Shown here: positions 49,183 through 58,973 of the stretch, piece by piece
Numbering within the stretch: position 1 is the first letter of the stretch
Layout of the letters: each line of letters starts with the position of its first letter
Source of the DNA: Campylobacter sp. MIT 99-7217
Lineage (GTDB): Bacteria > Campylobacterota > Campylobacteria > Campylobacterales > Campylobacteraceae
DNA length: 64,000 nucleotides
Assembly (NCBI RefSeq): GCF_006864365.1
Contig: NZ_QHLJ01000002.1
Coordinates: forward strand, 124,001 to 188,000
Reading direction: 5' to 3'
Position numbers and translations under genes: made by a program
The notes under the pieces: generated by a model
The model's input: only the letters and a program-made list of their open reading frames with translations
The model's database searches: none
Told to the model about the DNA's origin: nothing

Positions 49183-50496
49183 TCAAATAAATTTAAGCAC
49201 GAAAATTGCTAAAGAAATCAAGCTCAAAACCCAAATTCCCAAAGAAATTTGGTTTAATTCTTTGCTAAAAATACGCATGAGCAAGTAACTTACAAAACCA
49301 AAGGCAAAACCTGTTGTAATCGAGTAAGTAAAGGGCATCATGATGATGATGAAAAAGGTTGCTACAGCTATGCTTGGATCTTTAAAATTGATATTTCTTA
49401 CTTCCATAAACATCAAGATACCCACCATAACTAAAACAGGGTAAATTGCATTTGCCGGAATAGCCTTAAACAAAGGCAAAAAAAACAAACAAAGTCCAAA
49501 GCAAAGTGCCACGACTAAGGTTGTAAGCCCTGTTCTTCCTCCACTTTCTACCCCTGTTGTGCTTTCTACAAAGGCTGTAACGGTTGAAGTTCCCACCAAA
49601 GCACCCACACTTGAAGCACTTGCATCGCTAATGAGTGTTCTGCCAAGCTTTTTTTCTCCTTCTTCTCCTTCAAAAATTTTTCCTCTTGCCCCAACGCCTG
49701 TTATCGTTCCTATACTATCAAAAAGCTGAGTGATGAAAAAGGTTAAAATAACTGGTATCATCGCTAAATTTAAGGCTGAAGCTATATCAAGTTGTAAAAA
49801 AATAGCACCCAAACCATCGACCGAGCTAAAATTTGGTAAAGAAACAAGCTCTTTTGGAAAAGTAGCCCCACCAATACCAAAAATCCAAGCAACTAAAGAA
49901 GATATAAGCACTGCTAAGATAAAAGCTGCCTTGATCTTTAGTGTCCAAAAAAGCAAGATCAAAATAAAACTAAAAAGTCCAAATAGCACCTTGGCACTTG
50001 CTAAATTTCCAAGTCCTACAAGAGTGGCTTCATTATAAACGATAACACCCATTTCTTTTAAGCCCAAAAAGGCTATAAACGCACCAATACCAGCACAAAT
50101 AGCAAGCCTTAGATCTAAAGGGATACTCTTAATCACCCAAACCCTAAAATTTGTAAAGGCAAGACATAAAAAAATAGCTCCTGATATAAAAACAGCACCC
50201 AAGGCACTCTGCCATGCAATGCCACTTCCCAAACAAACACTAAAAGCAAAATACGCATTCATTCCCATTCCAACACTCATGGCAACAGGAGTATTTGCAT
50301 AAAAGGCATTAAACATGCAAGCTATAAGAGTAACTAAAGCAGTAGCCACGATCAAAGCATCAATTGGCATACCTGCATTTGACATGATATTTGAATTTAC
50401 AGGAATGATATAAATCATTGTCAAAAAAGTTCCAAGCCCTGCTATAAGCTCGGTTTTAACGCTGGTTTTGTTTTGTTCGAGTTTAAAAATATCCAT
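49183..50496 (-). CDS. NCS2-family purine permease (AzgA type)
   Basis: A 437-residue transporter with about 12-13 membrane segments. AzgA/NCS2 features: EFI-like start MDIFKLEQNKTSVKTELIAG, IIPVNSNIMSNAGMP, SVGMGMNAYFAF, FDSIGTITGVGARG and FVESTTGVESGGRTGLTTL. It imports adenine, guanine or hypoxanthine with protons. Paired with the downstream phosphoribosyltransferase as a salvage unit. TACAAT on the minus strand (50529-50524) may be its -10 box. Confidence 0.9.
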   Translation of the reverse strand: MDIFKLEQNKTSVKTELIAGLGTFLTMIYIIPVNSNIMSNAGMPIDALIVATALVTLIACMFNAFYANTPVAMSVGMGMNAYFAFSVCLGSGIAWQSALGAVFISGAIFLCLAFTNFRVWVIKSIPLDLRLAICAGIGAFIAFLGLKEMGVIVYNEATLVGLGNLASAKVLFGLFSFILILLFWTLKIKAAFILAVLISSLVAWIFGIGGATFPKELVSLPNFSSVDGLGAIFLQLDIASALNLAMIPVILTFFITQLFDSIGTITGVGARGKIFEGEEGEKKLGRTLISDASASSVGALVGTSTVTAFVESTTGVESGGRTGLTTLVVALCFGLCLFFLPLFKAIPANAIYPVLVMVGILMFMEVRNINFKDPSIAVATFFIIIMMPFTYSITTGFAFGFVSYLLMRIFSKELNQISLGIWVLSLISLAIFVLKFI

Positions 50497-50583
50497 AAAA
50501 GCCCCTTGATTATAAAAGCATTATTGTAGCATTGAAGTAAAAAATTTATGCTTAAATTCTCTTATAAATAAGGGCTTTTTATC

Positions 50584-52491
50584 TTACAACAAATTTCTTT
50601 TTTCTAGCCTATCTTGCAAGGGGATAATATCATATTTTATCCTTGAAATCATCACTTGAGAAAGATTAATAATCTCTTCAAGCCAAGCCTCATGAGCAAA
50701 AATCCATGCGACAAGCTTATTTTGTTGCTCACCTTCGTTGCTGATATTTTTCACATACAAAGGAGTAAGCTGGGAATCTTGGTGAAATAACGAAGGAGAT
50801 AAAATTTCGTGAACAAAAAAACCTTTTTTACTTTCTATTAATTCTCTAACGCTATCTATTCTTTCGCAAAGTTCTAGTGGCGTTTCATGTTGCTTTCCAC
50901 TTGTAAGATTATGAATTTGCTTGAGTATTTTTTTACACTCTTTGATCATCTTTTGTGTTTGAGACATACCTTTTTTAAGTTTTTTATAGGCATCAAGCAT
51001 ATATTTATCTCTTTGTTTCATGCTCACTCGTGTAAGTTTTTTAAAGGGTTTTTTTAAGGGCTTACTAAAAAATGTTTCGCAAGCTTCTTTAAAAGGCATT
51101 TCTATACTCCCATGAATCCTTGCACCACCCTCCGTACAATTATAAGTACTAATCCTTCGTTTATCTCTTTCTATGAAATTTTCAAAAATTTGCCTAAAAA
51201 GTGTCCAAACCTCAGAACTTTCCACAAAGCCATCTCCACCATAAGCCGTGGTGGTAAATCTACCCTTATGTCTTTCATAATGTCCTTCATGCAAAAAAGG
51301 ATTTCTATATTCTTTTACATGAGAAGCCCCATCTTTGCCATAAGCAAGATCTTGTCCTACTAAACAAATTTTTGTATAGCCTAATGCTGAGGCTACTTCA
51401 TAAGCCATATTAGCTACGCTCATTCCTCCACCAAAATATCCAAAATCATCAAGTTTCATATATCTAGCAAAGGGTAAACTTCTTTGCGTAAGTATATAAG
51501 ATCTTTTATTTTTTTCAAGATATTTAATAGAATTTGGGTGAGTTAAAGAAAAAAGTATAAAGATGATATCCTTATCAAATTCCCCAAAGTCATTGTTAAA
51601 AAACTCTGAAGTGATTTCCGCTCTTTCTAATGATAAAACATAATCAGGTTTTATACCATACTTATATAAAATTTCATAAGAAGAATCAGCGCAAAAGATA
51701 GTTGCTCTATCTTGATATTCTTTAAGTAAGGGAAGTTGTTTTGCAAGACTTGGTCCAGTAGCAACGATGATGGCAGCACCATCTTTTACCTTTCTTTTTT
51801 CTAAAAGGTGTTTGATACTTATGTGAGAGATCATAAAAGGTAAATTTAACACATATTGCTCAATGCCCTGCAAGGCATCAGCTGGATCATTACCATGCAT
51901 TAAGGCTATTGATTTCATTGCCTCAAGATTATAAGAATTGATTTCTTTGATGATATCCTTGTAATTATCCTGATAAAAATCACAAGTTGTATGCAAAAAA
52001 TAAAGCTTAAAAAAAAGCTCTATTTCAGGCATTCTAAAAATATAATTTGCTTTAACATAAGAATACTCATTTGCATCAATGATGATTAGCCTTGCCTTTG
52101 ATATATCCTCGCTAAAATCAATCATATTTAAAACAAGATAAATGAGTTCTACTTCATTTTCAAAAACAATAATGCGTTTAAAAGCTTGATTTTGAAGCAA
52201 AACCTTAAACAAAACCCCATTTCCTATCCCATAAAAAAATAAAGAAGGATATTTTGCATACTCCGTTTTAAAAGATTTGATTTTTTCTTCAAGCTCTTTT
52301 AAAGGTTCTTTGTAAAGTTCTTTTTTATCTCTTCTTATGATATTGGTATTTAAAGGATCTTTGTCCTTACTAAACTGATAAGAAAAATTTTTCGGGGCTT
52401 TGATGCTCAAAAGCTTTTCTTTTAAATTTATATATCTTTCTCCACTCATCACTTCTATATTTTTTTCAAAAATATCTGTTTTTATCATCAC
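50584..52491 (-). CDS. Motility accessory factor (Maf, DUF115), copy 1
   Basis: A 635-residue Maf protein, the family thought to attach nonulosonic acids to flagellin. The central DUF115 domain starts AAIIVATGPSLAKQLPLLKE and contains CLVGQDLAYGKDGASH. The N-terminal domain has KYPSLFFYGIGNGVLFKVL. A single-base-context start is ambiguous (two adjacent ATGs). It lies 18 bases downstream of the second copy, and the two share a nearly identical segment in their centre although the ends have diverged. Last gene of the ptm/leg operon on this side. Confidence 0.9.
   Translation of the reverse strand: MMIKTDIFEKNIEVMSGERYINLKEKLLSIKAPKNFSYQFSKDKDPLNTNIIRRDKKELYKEPLKELEEKIKSFKTEYAKYPSLFFYGIGNGVLFKVLLQNQAFKRIIVFENEVELIYLVLNMIDFSEDISKARLIIIDANEYSYVKANYIFRMPEIELFFKLYFLHTTCDFYQDNYKDIIKEINSYNLEAMKSIALMHGNDPADALQGIEQYVLNLPFMISHISIKHLLEKRKVKDGAAIIVATGPSLAKQLPLLKEYQDRATIFCADSSYEILYKYGIKPDYVLSLERAEITSEFFNNDFGEFDKDIIFILFSLTHPNSIKYLEKNKRSYILTQRSLPFARYMKLDDFGYFGGGMSVANMAYEVASALGYTKICLVGQDLAYGKDGASHVKEYRNPFLHEGHYERHKGRFTTTAYGGDGFVESSEVWTLFRQIFENFIERDKRRISTYNCTEGGARIHGSIEMPFKEACETFFSKPLKKPFKKLTRVSMKQRDKYMLDAYKKLKKGMSQTQKMIKECKKILKQIHNLTSGKQHETPLELCERIDSVRELIESKKGFFVHEILSPSLFHQDSQLTPLYVKNISNEGEQQNKLVAWIFAHEAWLEEIINLSQVMISRIKYDIIPLQDRLEKRNLL
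51570..51775. repeat. Near-identical segment shared with maf copy 2 (other copy 53481-53686)
   Basis: A colinear 206-base block at a constant offset of 1911 bases. Its first 41 bases (51570-51610) are identical, 12 bases then differ almost completely, and the last 153 bases (51623-51775) differ at only about five positions. Flanking coding regions of the two genes are clearly less alike, which points to gene conversion between the paralogues. Confidence 0.8.
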
Positions 52492-52509
52492 TTCTCCTTT
52501 ATTTAAATT

Positions 52510-54378
52510 TTACCATTTTTCTATACTTTCTTCAATAGCTTTTTGTTGAGCGTTTGTATAAAGTAGTATATCATGAAACCAATGCTGCTGTGTATCAAGC
52601 CAAGTGATGAGCTGTTGAACTTGTTCTTGTTGCGAACCTGAGGACATGGTTTCAATCCTAACAAGCTCACAATCATTATGAAACAAAGGCGTAGCAAGAG
52701 CTTCACTATGTAAATTCTTAGCCCTTAGCTTTTCTTTTAAAATCATAAGGGCTTGTTTGGATTTAAGTGCTTCTTTTATATCGAAATCCTCTACATTTGA
52801 AACTTCCAAAAGCTTTGCAACCTTGTCAAGCTCTTTAAGGCAATCTTGGCTAAATTTTTTTAACTTTTTGACATTATTTTCAAGTTTTTGCTTTATTTTT
52901 TTAAGCTCCTTATTTCTTTGATGTTCGTTCAAGGTAGGAGCTTGATAAAGAAATTTATCTATTTTTTGAACCAAAAGACTTTCGCATACTTCTTTAAAAG
53001 GCTTTTCCAAAGTTCCCCCTATCCTTGCACCACCTTCTGTACAGTTGTAGGTATTGATTTTAAGCATATTTTTTACAATGTTTATATCTCTTTCAAAAGA
53101 CTGCCTAAAAAGTGTCCAAACATCAGAACTTTCAACAAAACCTTCCCCTCCATAAGCTACAGTGGTAAATCTTCCCTTATGTTTTTCATAGTCTTGCTTA
53201 TGATCTTCAAGATACCTAAAATCATCAGTATGAGACACTCCGTCTTTACCATAAGCTAAATCTTGTCCTATCAAAATGATATTTTCATGTCTTAAAGCCC
53301 CAGCTAACTCATAAGCCATATTAGCAACACTATGTCCTGTTCCTAAATACCCAAATTTAGGTAATTCAAGCTGTAAGGAAAAAGGCAGTGGTCTTAAAAC
53401 AAGCATAAAATCCCTGTGAGTTTTTTCAAAATATGAAAGCGTATTTTCATGAACTAAGGAAGAAACTATAAATAAAATCCCCTTATCAAATTCCCCAAAG
53501 TCATTGTTAAAAAACTCTGAACTAAAATCAATCCTTTCTAATGATAAAACATAATCAGGTTTTATATTATGTTTATATAAAATTTCATAAGAAGAATCAG
53601 CACAAAAGATAGTTGCTCTATCTTGATATTCTTTAAGTAAGGGAAGTTGTTTTGCAAGACTTGGTCCAGTAGCAACGATGATGGCATTTTTTACCTTGCC
53701 CTTTCTTTGCTTTAGAAAATCTTGAAAAACCCCATGAGCTAACATTGTAGGCAAATTTTGCAAGGCTTGTTTTATACCCACTATAGAATCAACAGGATCA
53801 TTTCCCTTGCCCAAAACTGAGTATTTTATTTCATGAATGATCTGGGCATTGATTTGATTAAGTTCGTCAAAATATGCCTTATTATAAAACTCGCTTTGCA
53901 AGTTAAAATTATAAGTTTTTACCGAAGTTGCTATATCTTTATACTGAAAAAGCGTATTAAGCTGTGCTGAATTTAGGCTCTTTGTATAAAAAATAATCAA
54001 TCTTTCCTTGCTTAAATTGTGCGTAAAATCAAATAAATGAAAAGCAAGATATAAAATTTCAAGCTCGGGCTCAAAAATGATGATATGTTTGTGTTTATCA
54101 TTTTCAAGCAAAAGCTTTATTAGCATACCATTTCCAAAGCCATAAAAAAACAAAACCGGATATTTTTCATAATTTTGCTTAAAAAAAAGATAATTTTCTT
54201 GTATATCCTTACTCATATCCTGATACACAAAGCTTTGCGTTTTTTTATCAAAGATATTTAAATTTTCATCTAAACCAAATCTTTGACAAGCATGCAAACT
54301 CCTAAGCTCATAAGCAAGCACTTGATCGACTTCAAACAAAGCCTGAGTATTTTTTAAAAAAAGCTCGTTATTTTGCAT
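52510..54378 (-). CDS. Motility accessory factor (Maf, DUF115), copy 2
   Basis: A 622-residue paralogue of the gene downstream. I chose ATG at 54378 (MQNNELFLKNTQ), whose first base overlaps the ptmA stop (TAATG), over an in-frame codon at 54390. Domains as in copy 1: a sugar-binding-like N-terminal part with KYPVLFFYGFGNGMLIKLL and the DUF115 core AIIVATGPSLAKQLPLLKE. Coupling to ptmA ties it to legionaminic acid use. In C. jejuni several maf genes sit in this locus. Confidence 0.9.
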   Translation of the reverse strand: MQNNELFLKNTQALFEVDQVLAYELRSLHACQRFGLDENLNIFDKKTQSFVYQDMSKDIQENYLFFKQNYEKYPVLFFYGFGNGMLIKLLLENDKHKHIIIFEPELEILYLAFHLFDFTHNLSKERLIIFYTKSLNSAQLNTLFQYKDIATSVKTYNFNLQSEFYNKAYFDELNQINAQIIHEIKYSVLGKGNDPVDSIVGIKQALQNLPTMLAHGVFQDFLKQRKGKVKNAIIVATGPSLAKQLPLLKEYQDRATIFCADSSYEILYKHNIKPDYVLSLERIDFSSEFFNNDFGEFDKGILFIVSSLVHENTLSYFEKTHRDFMLVLRPLPFSLQLELPKFGYLGTGHSVANMAYELAGALRHENIILIGQDLAYGKDGVSHTDDFRYLEDHKQDYEKHKGRFTTVAYGGEGFVESSDVWTLFRQSFERDINIVKNMLKINTYNCTEGGARIGGTLEKPFKEVCESLLVQKIDKFLYQAPTLNEHQRNKELKKIKQKLENNVKKLKKFSQDCLKELDKVAKLLEVSNVEDFDIKEALKSKQALMILKEKLRAKNLHSEALATPLFHNDCELVRIETMSSGSQQEQVQQLITWLDTQQHWFHDILLYTNAQQKAIEESIEKW

Positions 54379-55157
54379 TAAAGCCCCCAACCATCAGCAA
54401 CCACCAAACTTTGCCCTGTTATAAATTTACTCTCATCACTGAGCAAAAATACCAAAGCCCCACACACATCATGAGCTTCTAGCATACCTTTGCTCGCACA
54501 ACATTTTCTGTATGCTTGCAAAAAAATTTCTGGTTGATTGTCCAAAATTCCACCACTTACTAAGGTATTAACTCTTATATTAGTGTTAAAAAGTTCTTTT
54601 GCAAGCCATACGCCAAGGTGATTAATCCCTGCTTTGATCACGCTGTATTCAAGGCTACTTTGCATGGAAGTTCCCGCGTAATTTTCAAATTTAGGCGCAT
54701 AAACACCCATGATAGAGCTAAGATTGATGATATTTCCATAACCTTGCTTTTTAAAAAATCTCACAAATTCTTGTGCTGCGAGCATAAAGCCACCCAAATG
54801 CAAATTCAAACTCTCACAAATTTGCTCATACTCAAGCTCATAATAAGGCACCTTTCCCCAGTCCTTGCCAAAAGGATAGCTAGAATTAACAAAGGCGTCA
54901 ATTTTTTTAAATTTAAGTGCTATTTTTTCTATATTTTCTTGCAAATTCCGTCTTGAGCAAATGTCCATTTTTACAAAAAAAACTTCTTTTTTAAACTCAG
55001 TTTCAAGCTCTTTTGCAAATTCTTTCATTTTTTCTTCATTAATATCTGCTAAAACCACCTCCCCAGCACTTGCTAAGATCTTTTTGCATAAAGCCTTGCC
55101 TATCCTGCCGCAAGCTCCTGCTACAACGATGAGTTTATTTTCTAAAAGTGCGTGCAT
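54378..55157 (-). CDS. ptmA: Short-chain dehydrogenase PtmA
   Basis: A 259-residue classical SDR. NAD(P)-binding motif VVAGACGRIGKALCKKIL, catalytic Ser in NLSSIMGVYAP and the YxxxK pair in YSVIKAGINHL are present. In Campylobacter PtmA belongs to the legionaminic acid pathway, proposed to help supply the GDP-linked hexosamine precursor. It overlaps legF by one base and the maf gene by one base, so the locus is a tight operon. Confidence 0.9.
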   Translation of the reverse strand: MHALLENKLIVVAGACGRIGKALCKKILASAGEVVLADINEEKMKEFAKELETEFKKEVFFVKMDICSRRNLQENIEKIALKFKKIDAFVNSSYPFGKDWGKVPYYELEYEQICESLNLHLGGFMLAAQEFVRFFKKQGYGNIINLSSIMGVYAPKFENYAGTSMQSSLEYSVIKAGINHLGVWLAKELFNTNIRVNTLVSGGILDNQPEIFLQAYRKCCASKGMLEAHDVCGALVFLLSDESKFITGQSLVVADGWGL

Positions 55158-55864
55158 TAAAAATCCTTTTGCTCTAAATTTTTTCTTTTTATCAAAAACT
55201 CAACTAAGTCAAAATCAAGCTCACTATCCACATCAAAAGCAGTATCTTCGCTCATCACATAAAGACTTGTTTTAGCTCCAAAAACGCTATCTTCAAGAAG
55301 TAGTCTTTTTCTTGTAAAAATATAAATACTCGCATTCATATCATAGCATTTTGGCGCACTTTGACGCGTGGTAAAATCGCTGATCTTAGATCTTTCAACG
55401 ACCCCATTTTGCACTTCGATGAGATTAAAATAAGGATTGCGTCTTGAGGGAACTGCTGTGATCAAATTTTCCTTGCCCTCCTTGATAAAAAGCTCATAAG
55501 CCTTGCAAATGTCCTTGCTACTTCTAAGAGGTGCACTTGCATCAAGATCGATTAAAATATCAAACTGAGTATTAAAATGCTCCTCGCTTCTTAGCAAAGC
55601 ATCACGCATAACGGGCACTTTTGCAGCATTATCAGTAGCAAGTTCTGCCTTTCTTTTGAAAAAAACCTCAGCGCCGTATTTTTGTGCTACGCTTGCGATT
55701 TCATCGCTATCTGTGCTGATTACTATATGTTCAAAAAGCTTTGAATTTCTAGCTTGAATGATACTATAAGCAATCATTTCTAAGCCATTTATTTTTCTAA
55801 TATTTTTGTTTTTAACGCCCTTACTTCCGCCTCTTGCACAAATGGTGCATAAAACATTTTTCAT
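55157..55864 (-). CDS. legF: CMP-legionaminic acid synthetase LegF (PtmB)
   Basis: Activates legionaminic acid with CTP. The 235-residue protein has the CMP-NeuAc synthetase signature ICARGGSKGVKNKNIRKI at the N-terminus, STDSDEIASVAQKYGA, DLDASAPLRSSKDI and RQSAPKCYDMNASIYIF. Sialic acid or pseudaminic acid synthetases are alternatives, but the neighbours legI and legG point to legionaminic acid. It overlaps ptmF by 4 bases. Confidence 0.92.
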   Translation of the reverse strand: MKNVLCTICARGGSKGVKNKNIRKINGLEMIAYSIIQARNSKLFEHIVISTDSDEIASVAQKYGAEVFFKRKAELATDNAAKVPVMRDALLRSEEHFNTQFDILIDLDASAPLRSSKDICKAYELFIKEGKENLITAVPSRRNPYFNLIEVQNGVVERSKISDFTTRQSAPKCYDMNASIYIFTRKRLLLEDSVFGAKTSLYVMSEDTAFDVDSELDFDLVEFLIKRKNLEQKDF

Positions 55865-56784
55865 CTTTGATTTTCCTTTTTGATCTTATCACATATCTTT
55901 AAAAGCTTTAAGGCTTGATCTAGGCTTGGCGTGTTTTTGTCATTATTTAAAACGCCTTTGTGCAAAGCCTTAAGCGTAAGCAAGGTATTTGCCTCAAAGT
56001 CAAATCTCAAGCATTTTTGCTTCACATCATAAATTTCAATGAAATTTCCTATCAAATCAGCCTTTATCGAACATTCTTTAGAGTCGATAATAATCTTTCT
56101 TTCATTAAATTTACAAAAACAATCAAGGCTAATGCTCACAAAAGCCTTTTTACTCTCAAAACATAAAAAAGCAAAGTCATCGCTTGTGATTTCAAGCTCT
56201 GAAATTGTAGCATTTTTTGAAAAAATTAAGTTTAAATCCCCAAAAAGCCACATCGCATAATCAAGCTCATGCGATAAATCAAGCAAAACTCCGCCTCCAA
56301 GCTCTTTTTTTGCACTATAATTTTGCTTATAATCACCTTTACGCCACCAAGGCAAGTAAGATTTGCAAACTATACTAGCATTATAAATGCTTAAATTTAC
56401 GCAAAGTTCTTTAAGCTTTTGCAAAATGGGGTTAAATCTTAGCAAATAAGCCACAAAGACTTTATTTTGCAAATTTAAGCTTTTATAGCTTTCAAACAAA
56501 GGTTTTTCCACAAGAATGATCTTATCTTTTACCAAGCTATCAAGCTTTTTAAGGGTTTCAAAGTGCTTTGTAGTGATATTTGCGATGATGAAATAATCAA
56601 AGCGGCTTAAATCGCACTCCTCAAAAAAGCGGTAAATTTCAAAAGAGCCAAATTCTTCAAACAAGCTCTCATCAGCACTTTTTGAAAGCACGCTTACTTC
56701 AAAACCAAGCTCTTTTAAGGCTAAAAAATGCTTTTTACCTATGCTTCCAAAGCCGATGATTAGGGCTTTAGCTTTCGAATTCAT
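55861..56784 (-). CDS. ptmF: Gfo/Idh/MocA-family oxidoreductase PtmF
   Basis: A sugar oxidoreductase of about 307 residues with the Rossmann motif ALIIGFGSIGKKHFLAL, IILVEKPLFES and a C-terminal substrate domain with LGGGVLLDLSHELDYAMWLFGD. In the legionaminic acid pathway PtmF is proposed to act with PtmA and PtmE on the route to GDP-GlcNAc. Start: ATG at 56784 or the adjacent ATG at 56787; AAAGGG spacing favours 56784. It overlaps ptmE by 17 bases. Confidence 0.88.
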   Translation of the reverse strand: MNSKAKALIIGFGSIGKKHFLALKELGFEVSVLSKSADESLFEEFGSFEIYRFFEECDLSRFDYFIIANITTKHFETLKKLDSLVKDKIILVEKPLFESYKSLNLQNKVFVAYLLRFNPILQKLKELCVNLSIYNASIVCKSYLPWWRKGDYKQNYSAKKELGGGVLLDLSHELDYAMWLFGDLNLIFSKNATISELEITSDDFAFLCFESKKAFVSISLDCFCKFNERKIIIDSKECSIKADLIGNFIEIYDVKQKCLRFDFEANTLLTLKALHKGVLNNDKNTPSLDQALKLLKICDKIKKENQR

Positions 56785-57814
56785 CATTTGCCCTTTTATA
56801 CTCATCAATTCTGCCTATATCGATCCAATAATCCTTGATCTCATAGTTACTAATTCTCGCTTTTTGTTTCAAAAGTAAGGAAAATAAATCAGGCATATCA
56901 AGGTATTCATTTTCTTTTAAAAATTTTAAAGCCTCAGGCTCTAACACATAAATTCCAGCACTAACCAAAAAACTAAAGGTTGGTTTTTCTTCTATATCCA
57001 AAATTTTATTATCCTCGCATTTTACAACCCCATAAGGAATTTGATAGCTAAATTCCCTCACACACATCGTTGCTAGGCTTTGTGTTCTTTTGTGTTGTTT
57101 CAAGATAGAGGCAAAATCAAGCTCGGTTAAAATATCTCCATTCATCACAAAAAAGCTCTCATCAGGGCTAAGCTCATTTTGCTTGAGCAAGGATAATGCT
57201 CCGGCTGTACCAAGACGCTTTTGTTCTTTGATATATTCTATCTTGACACCAAAATCAGCTCCGTCCTTAAAATACTCCTTAATGATCTCACTTTTATAAT
57301 TGACACAAAAAATAAAATGATAAAAGCCCTGTTTTGCAAATCTTTCCACTATGGTTTGTAAAATGGGCTTTGAGCCAACTTTAAGCATAGGTTTTGGTGT
57401 GTCTTTGGTTAAAGGAGCTAGACGCGTTCCAAGACCACCAAGCATTAAGACGATTTTATTTGTTTTGCTCTTTTTTTCTAAAATCTTTGAAACACTAAGT
57501 ATTTTAAGCACCCTATTATCTTCATCAACAACAGGAAAATCATAAATATCATATTTAGAAGCAAGGGCTAAAATTTCGTTTCGATTTGTGCTTGGGGTGA
57601 TTGTTTTTGGATTTTTTGTATAAATATTTTGCAAAGATGAGTGAAGTTCATAGCCCTCAAGCAAAGCCTTTCTTACATCAGAATCAGTTAAAACCCCAAG
57701 CAAACTATCTTTATCATCAACAACCAAAGCAATTCTCACTCTTTCCTTGCCAAGAACCTTTAGTGCTTCTTTGATCGTGGAGTTTTCTTTTAATTTGAGC
57801 TTATCAATGTTCAT
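56768..57814 (-). CDS. ptmE: Glucosamine-1-phosphate guanylyltransferase PtmE
   Basis: Makes GDP-linked glucosamine, the distinguishing precursor of the Campylobacter legionaminic acid route. The 348-residue protein has two N-terminal CBS domains (LGVLTDSDVRKALLEG and DFPVVDEDNRVLKILSV) and a nucleotidyltransferase domain with LMLGGLGTRLAPLTKDTPKPML, FVMNGDILTELDF and VEIEEKP-like DIEEKPTFSF. Start is ATG at 57814 with AAGGAG upstream; a GTG at 57820 is less likely. CBS domains suggest nucleotide-dependent control. Confidence 0.92.
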   Translation of the reverse strand: MNIDKLKLKENSTIKEALKVLGKERVRIALVVDDKDSLLGVLTDSDVRKALLEGYELHSSLQNIYTKNPKTITPSTNRNEILALASKYDIYDFPVVDEDNRVLKILSVSKILEKKSKTNKIVLMLGGLGTRLAPLTKDTPKPMLKVGSKPILQTIVERFAKQGFYHFIFCVNYKSEIIKEYFKDGADFGVKIEYIKEQKRLGTAGALSLLKQNELSPDESFFVMNGDILTELDFASILKQHKRTQSLATMCVREFSYQIPYGVVKCEDNKILDIEEKPTFSFLVSAGIYVLEPEALKFLKENEYLDMPDLFSLLLKQKARISNYEIKDYWIDIGRIDEYKRANDEFES

Positions 57815-58973
57815 ACCCACTCCTTAAATCCACAAAATTTTTATTTATTAGCACGCTTAAATCGGCATTTTTAAGCCTTTGTTTAATTTCAAAACTTGGA
57901 TTTTTGCTCTCAAAAGGATTTTTCATCGTTTTTAAAGACTCTTTAAATTCCTTACTCTCAAGCCTTTCAAAGCCTTTTTGCAAATTTGACATACTCACAT
58001 CGATGATATTAGCTGCTCTTAAACGCCCATTTTGGCGTGATCCTATGTTAATGCAAGGCGTCTTAAAAAAAGGCGTTTCTATAAGCCCACTTGAGCTGTT
58101 TCCAACGACTGCGTTAGTAATTTTCATAAGGCTTAGGTATTTAAGCGTTCCAAGACTATCAAAAAGCTTTGCTTTGTGAGGATTTTTATCACAATACACT
58201 TTTAAAGCCTCATTGATAAAAATGCCGTTTTCATCGGCATTTGCCTTGGTAAAAATCAGGCTTGAGCTTTTAAATTTATCAAGACTTTGAAGCAAGCTTT
58301 TAACTTCTTTTTGCAAAGAACTTGAAGTAAGAGTTTCAGGGTGATAGGTGATAAGATAAATCTTTTTATCAAATTTAAACTCAAGCTCACGCTCAAGCTC
58401 TTTTTTGCTCAAAAGTTTTAATTTTTGGATATTTTCGCCACCTAAACTGCCTACATTAAAGACACGCCAAGGCTCTTCGCCAAGCTGCAAAACCCTATTT
58501 TTATACTCATTTGCACCCGCAAAATGAAGACTAGCCATTTTGCTTATCGCATGCCTTATACTATCATCAATCGCACCCAAAGTAAGCTCTCCGCCATACA
58601 AATGAGCGATTGGAATTTTCATCATCAAACACACGCTAGCCACACAAAGCATTTCATAGCGATCGCCCAAAATAACGACTATATCAGGCTTTAAAGTCTC
58701 AAAAGCCTCGCTAAAAGAAACAAACCCAAGCCCCATAGCCTTGCAAATACTGATCTTATCATCACTTGCAAGCAAAATAGGAATTTTTTTATCGATCTTA
58801 AATTCTTTTTCTATTTCCTTATAAGTTAGCCCAAAATCAGCACTCAAATGAGCAGCTGTAACGATGAGCTGAAGTTTTAAGTCCTTATCGGCATTAATTT
58901 CTTTGCATAAATTTCTAAGCAAGCCCCATTCAGCCCTTGTCGCACTTACGACACAAATTTTTCTCCTACTCAT
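57804..58973 (-). CDS. legG: GDP-sugar 2-epimerase/hydrolase LegG (NeuC-like)
   Basis: Hydrolysing 2-epimerase that turns the GDP-linked diacetamido-trideoxy sugar into free 6-deoxy-ManNAc4NAc, the substrate of LegI. About 389 residues with the NeuC/UDP-GlcNAc-2-epimerase fold: KICVVSATRAEWGLLRNLC, VVILGDRYEMLCVA, AHLYGGELTLGAIDDSIRHA and GNSSSGLIETP. Start chosen at ATG 58973, overlapping the legI stop; another in-frame ATG lies at 58985 and neither has a clear ribosome-binding site. Confidence 0.92.
   Translation of the reverse strand: MSRRKICVVSATRAEWGLLRNLCKEINADKDLKLQLIVTAAHLSADFGLTYKEIEKEFKIDKKIPILLASDDKISICKAMGLGFVSFSEAFETLKPDIVVILGDRYEMLCVASVCLMMKIPIAHLYGGELTLGAIDDSIRHAISKMASLHFAGANEYKNRVLQLGEEPWRVFNVGSLGGENIQKLKLLSKKELERELEFKFDKKIYLITYHPETLTSSSLQKEVKSLLQSLDKFKSSSLIFTKANADENGIFINEALKVYCDKNPHKAKLFDSLGTLKYLSLMKITNAVVGNSSSGLIETPFFKTPCINIGSRQNGRLRAANIIDVSMSNLQKGFERLESKEFKESLKTMKNPFESKNPSFEIKQRLKNADLSVLINKNFVDLRSGYEH

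Noticed and set aside
54618-54956. Plus-strand 112-codon frame opposite ptmA
   Set aside because: Shadow of ptmA with no ribosome-binding site or recognisable domain.
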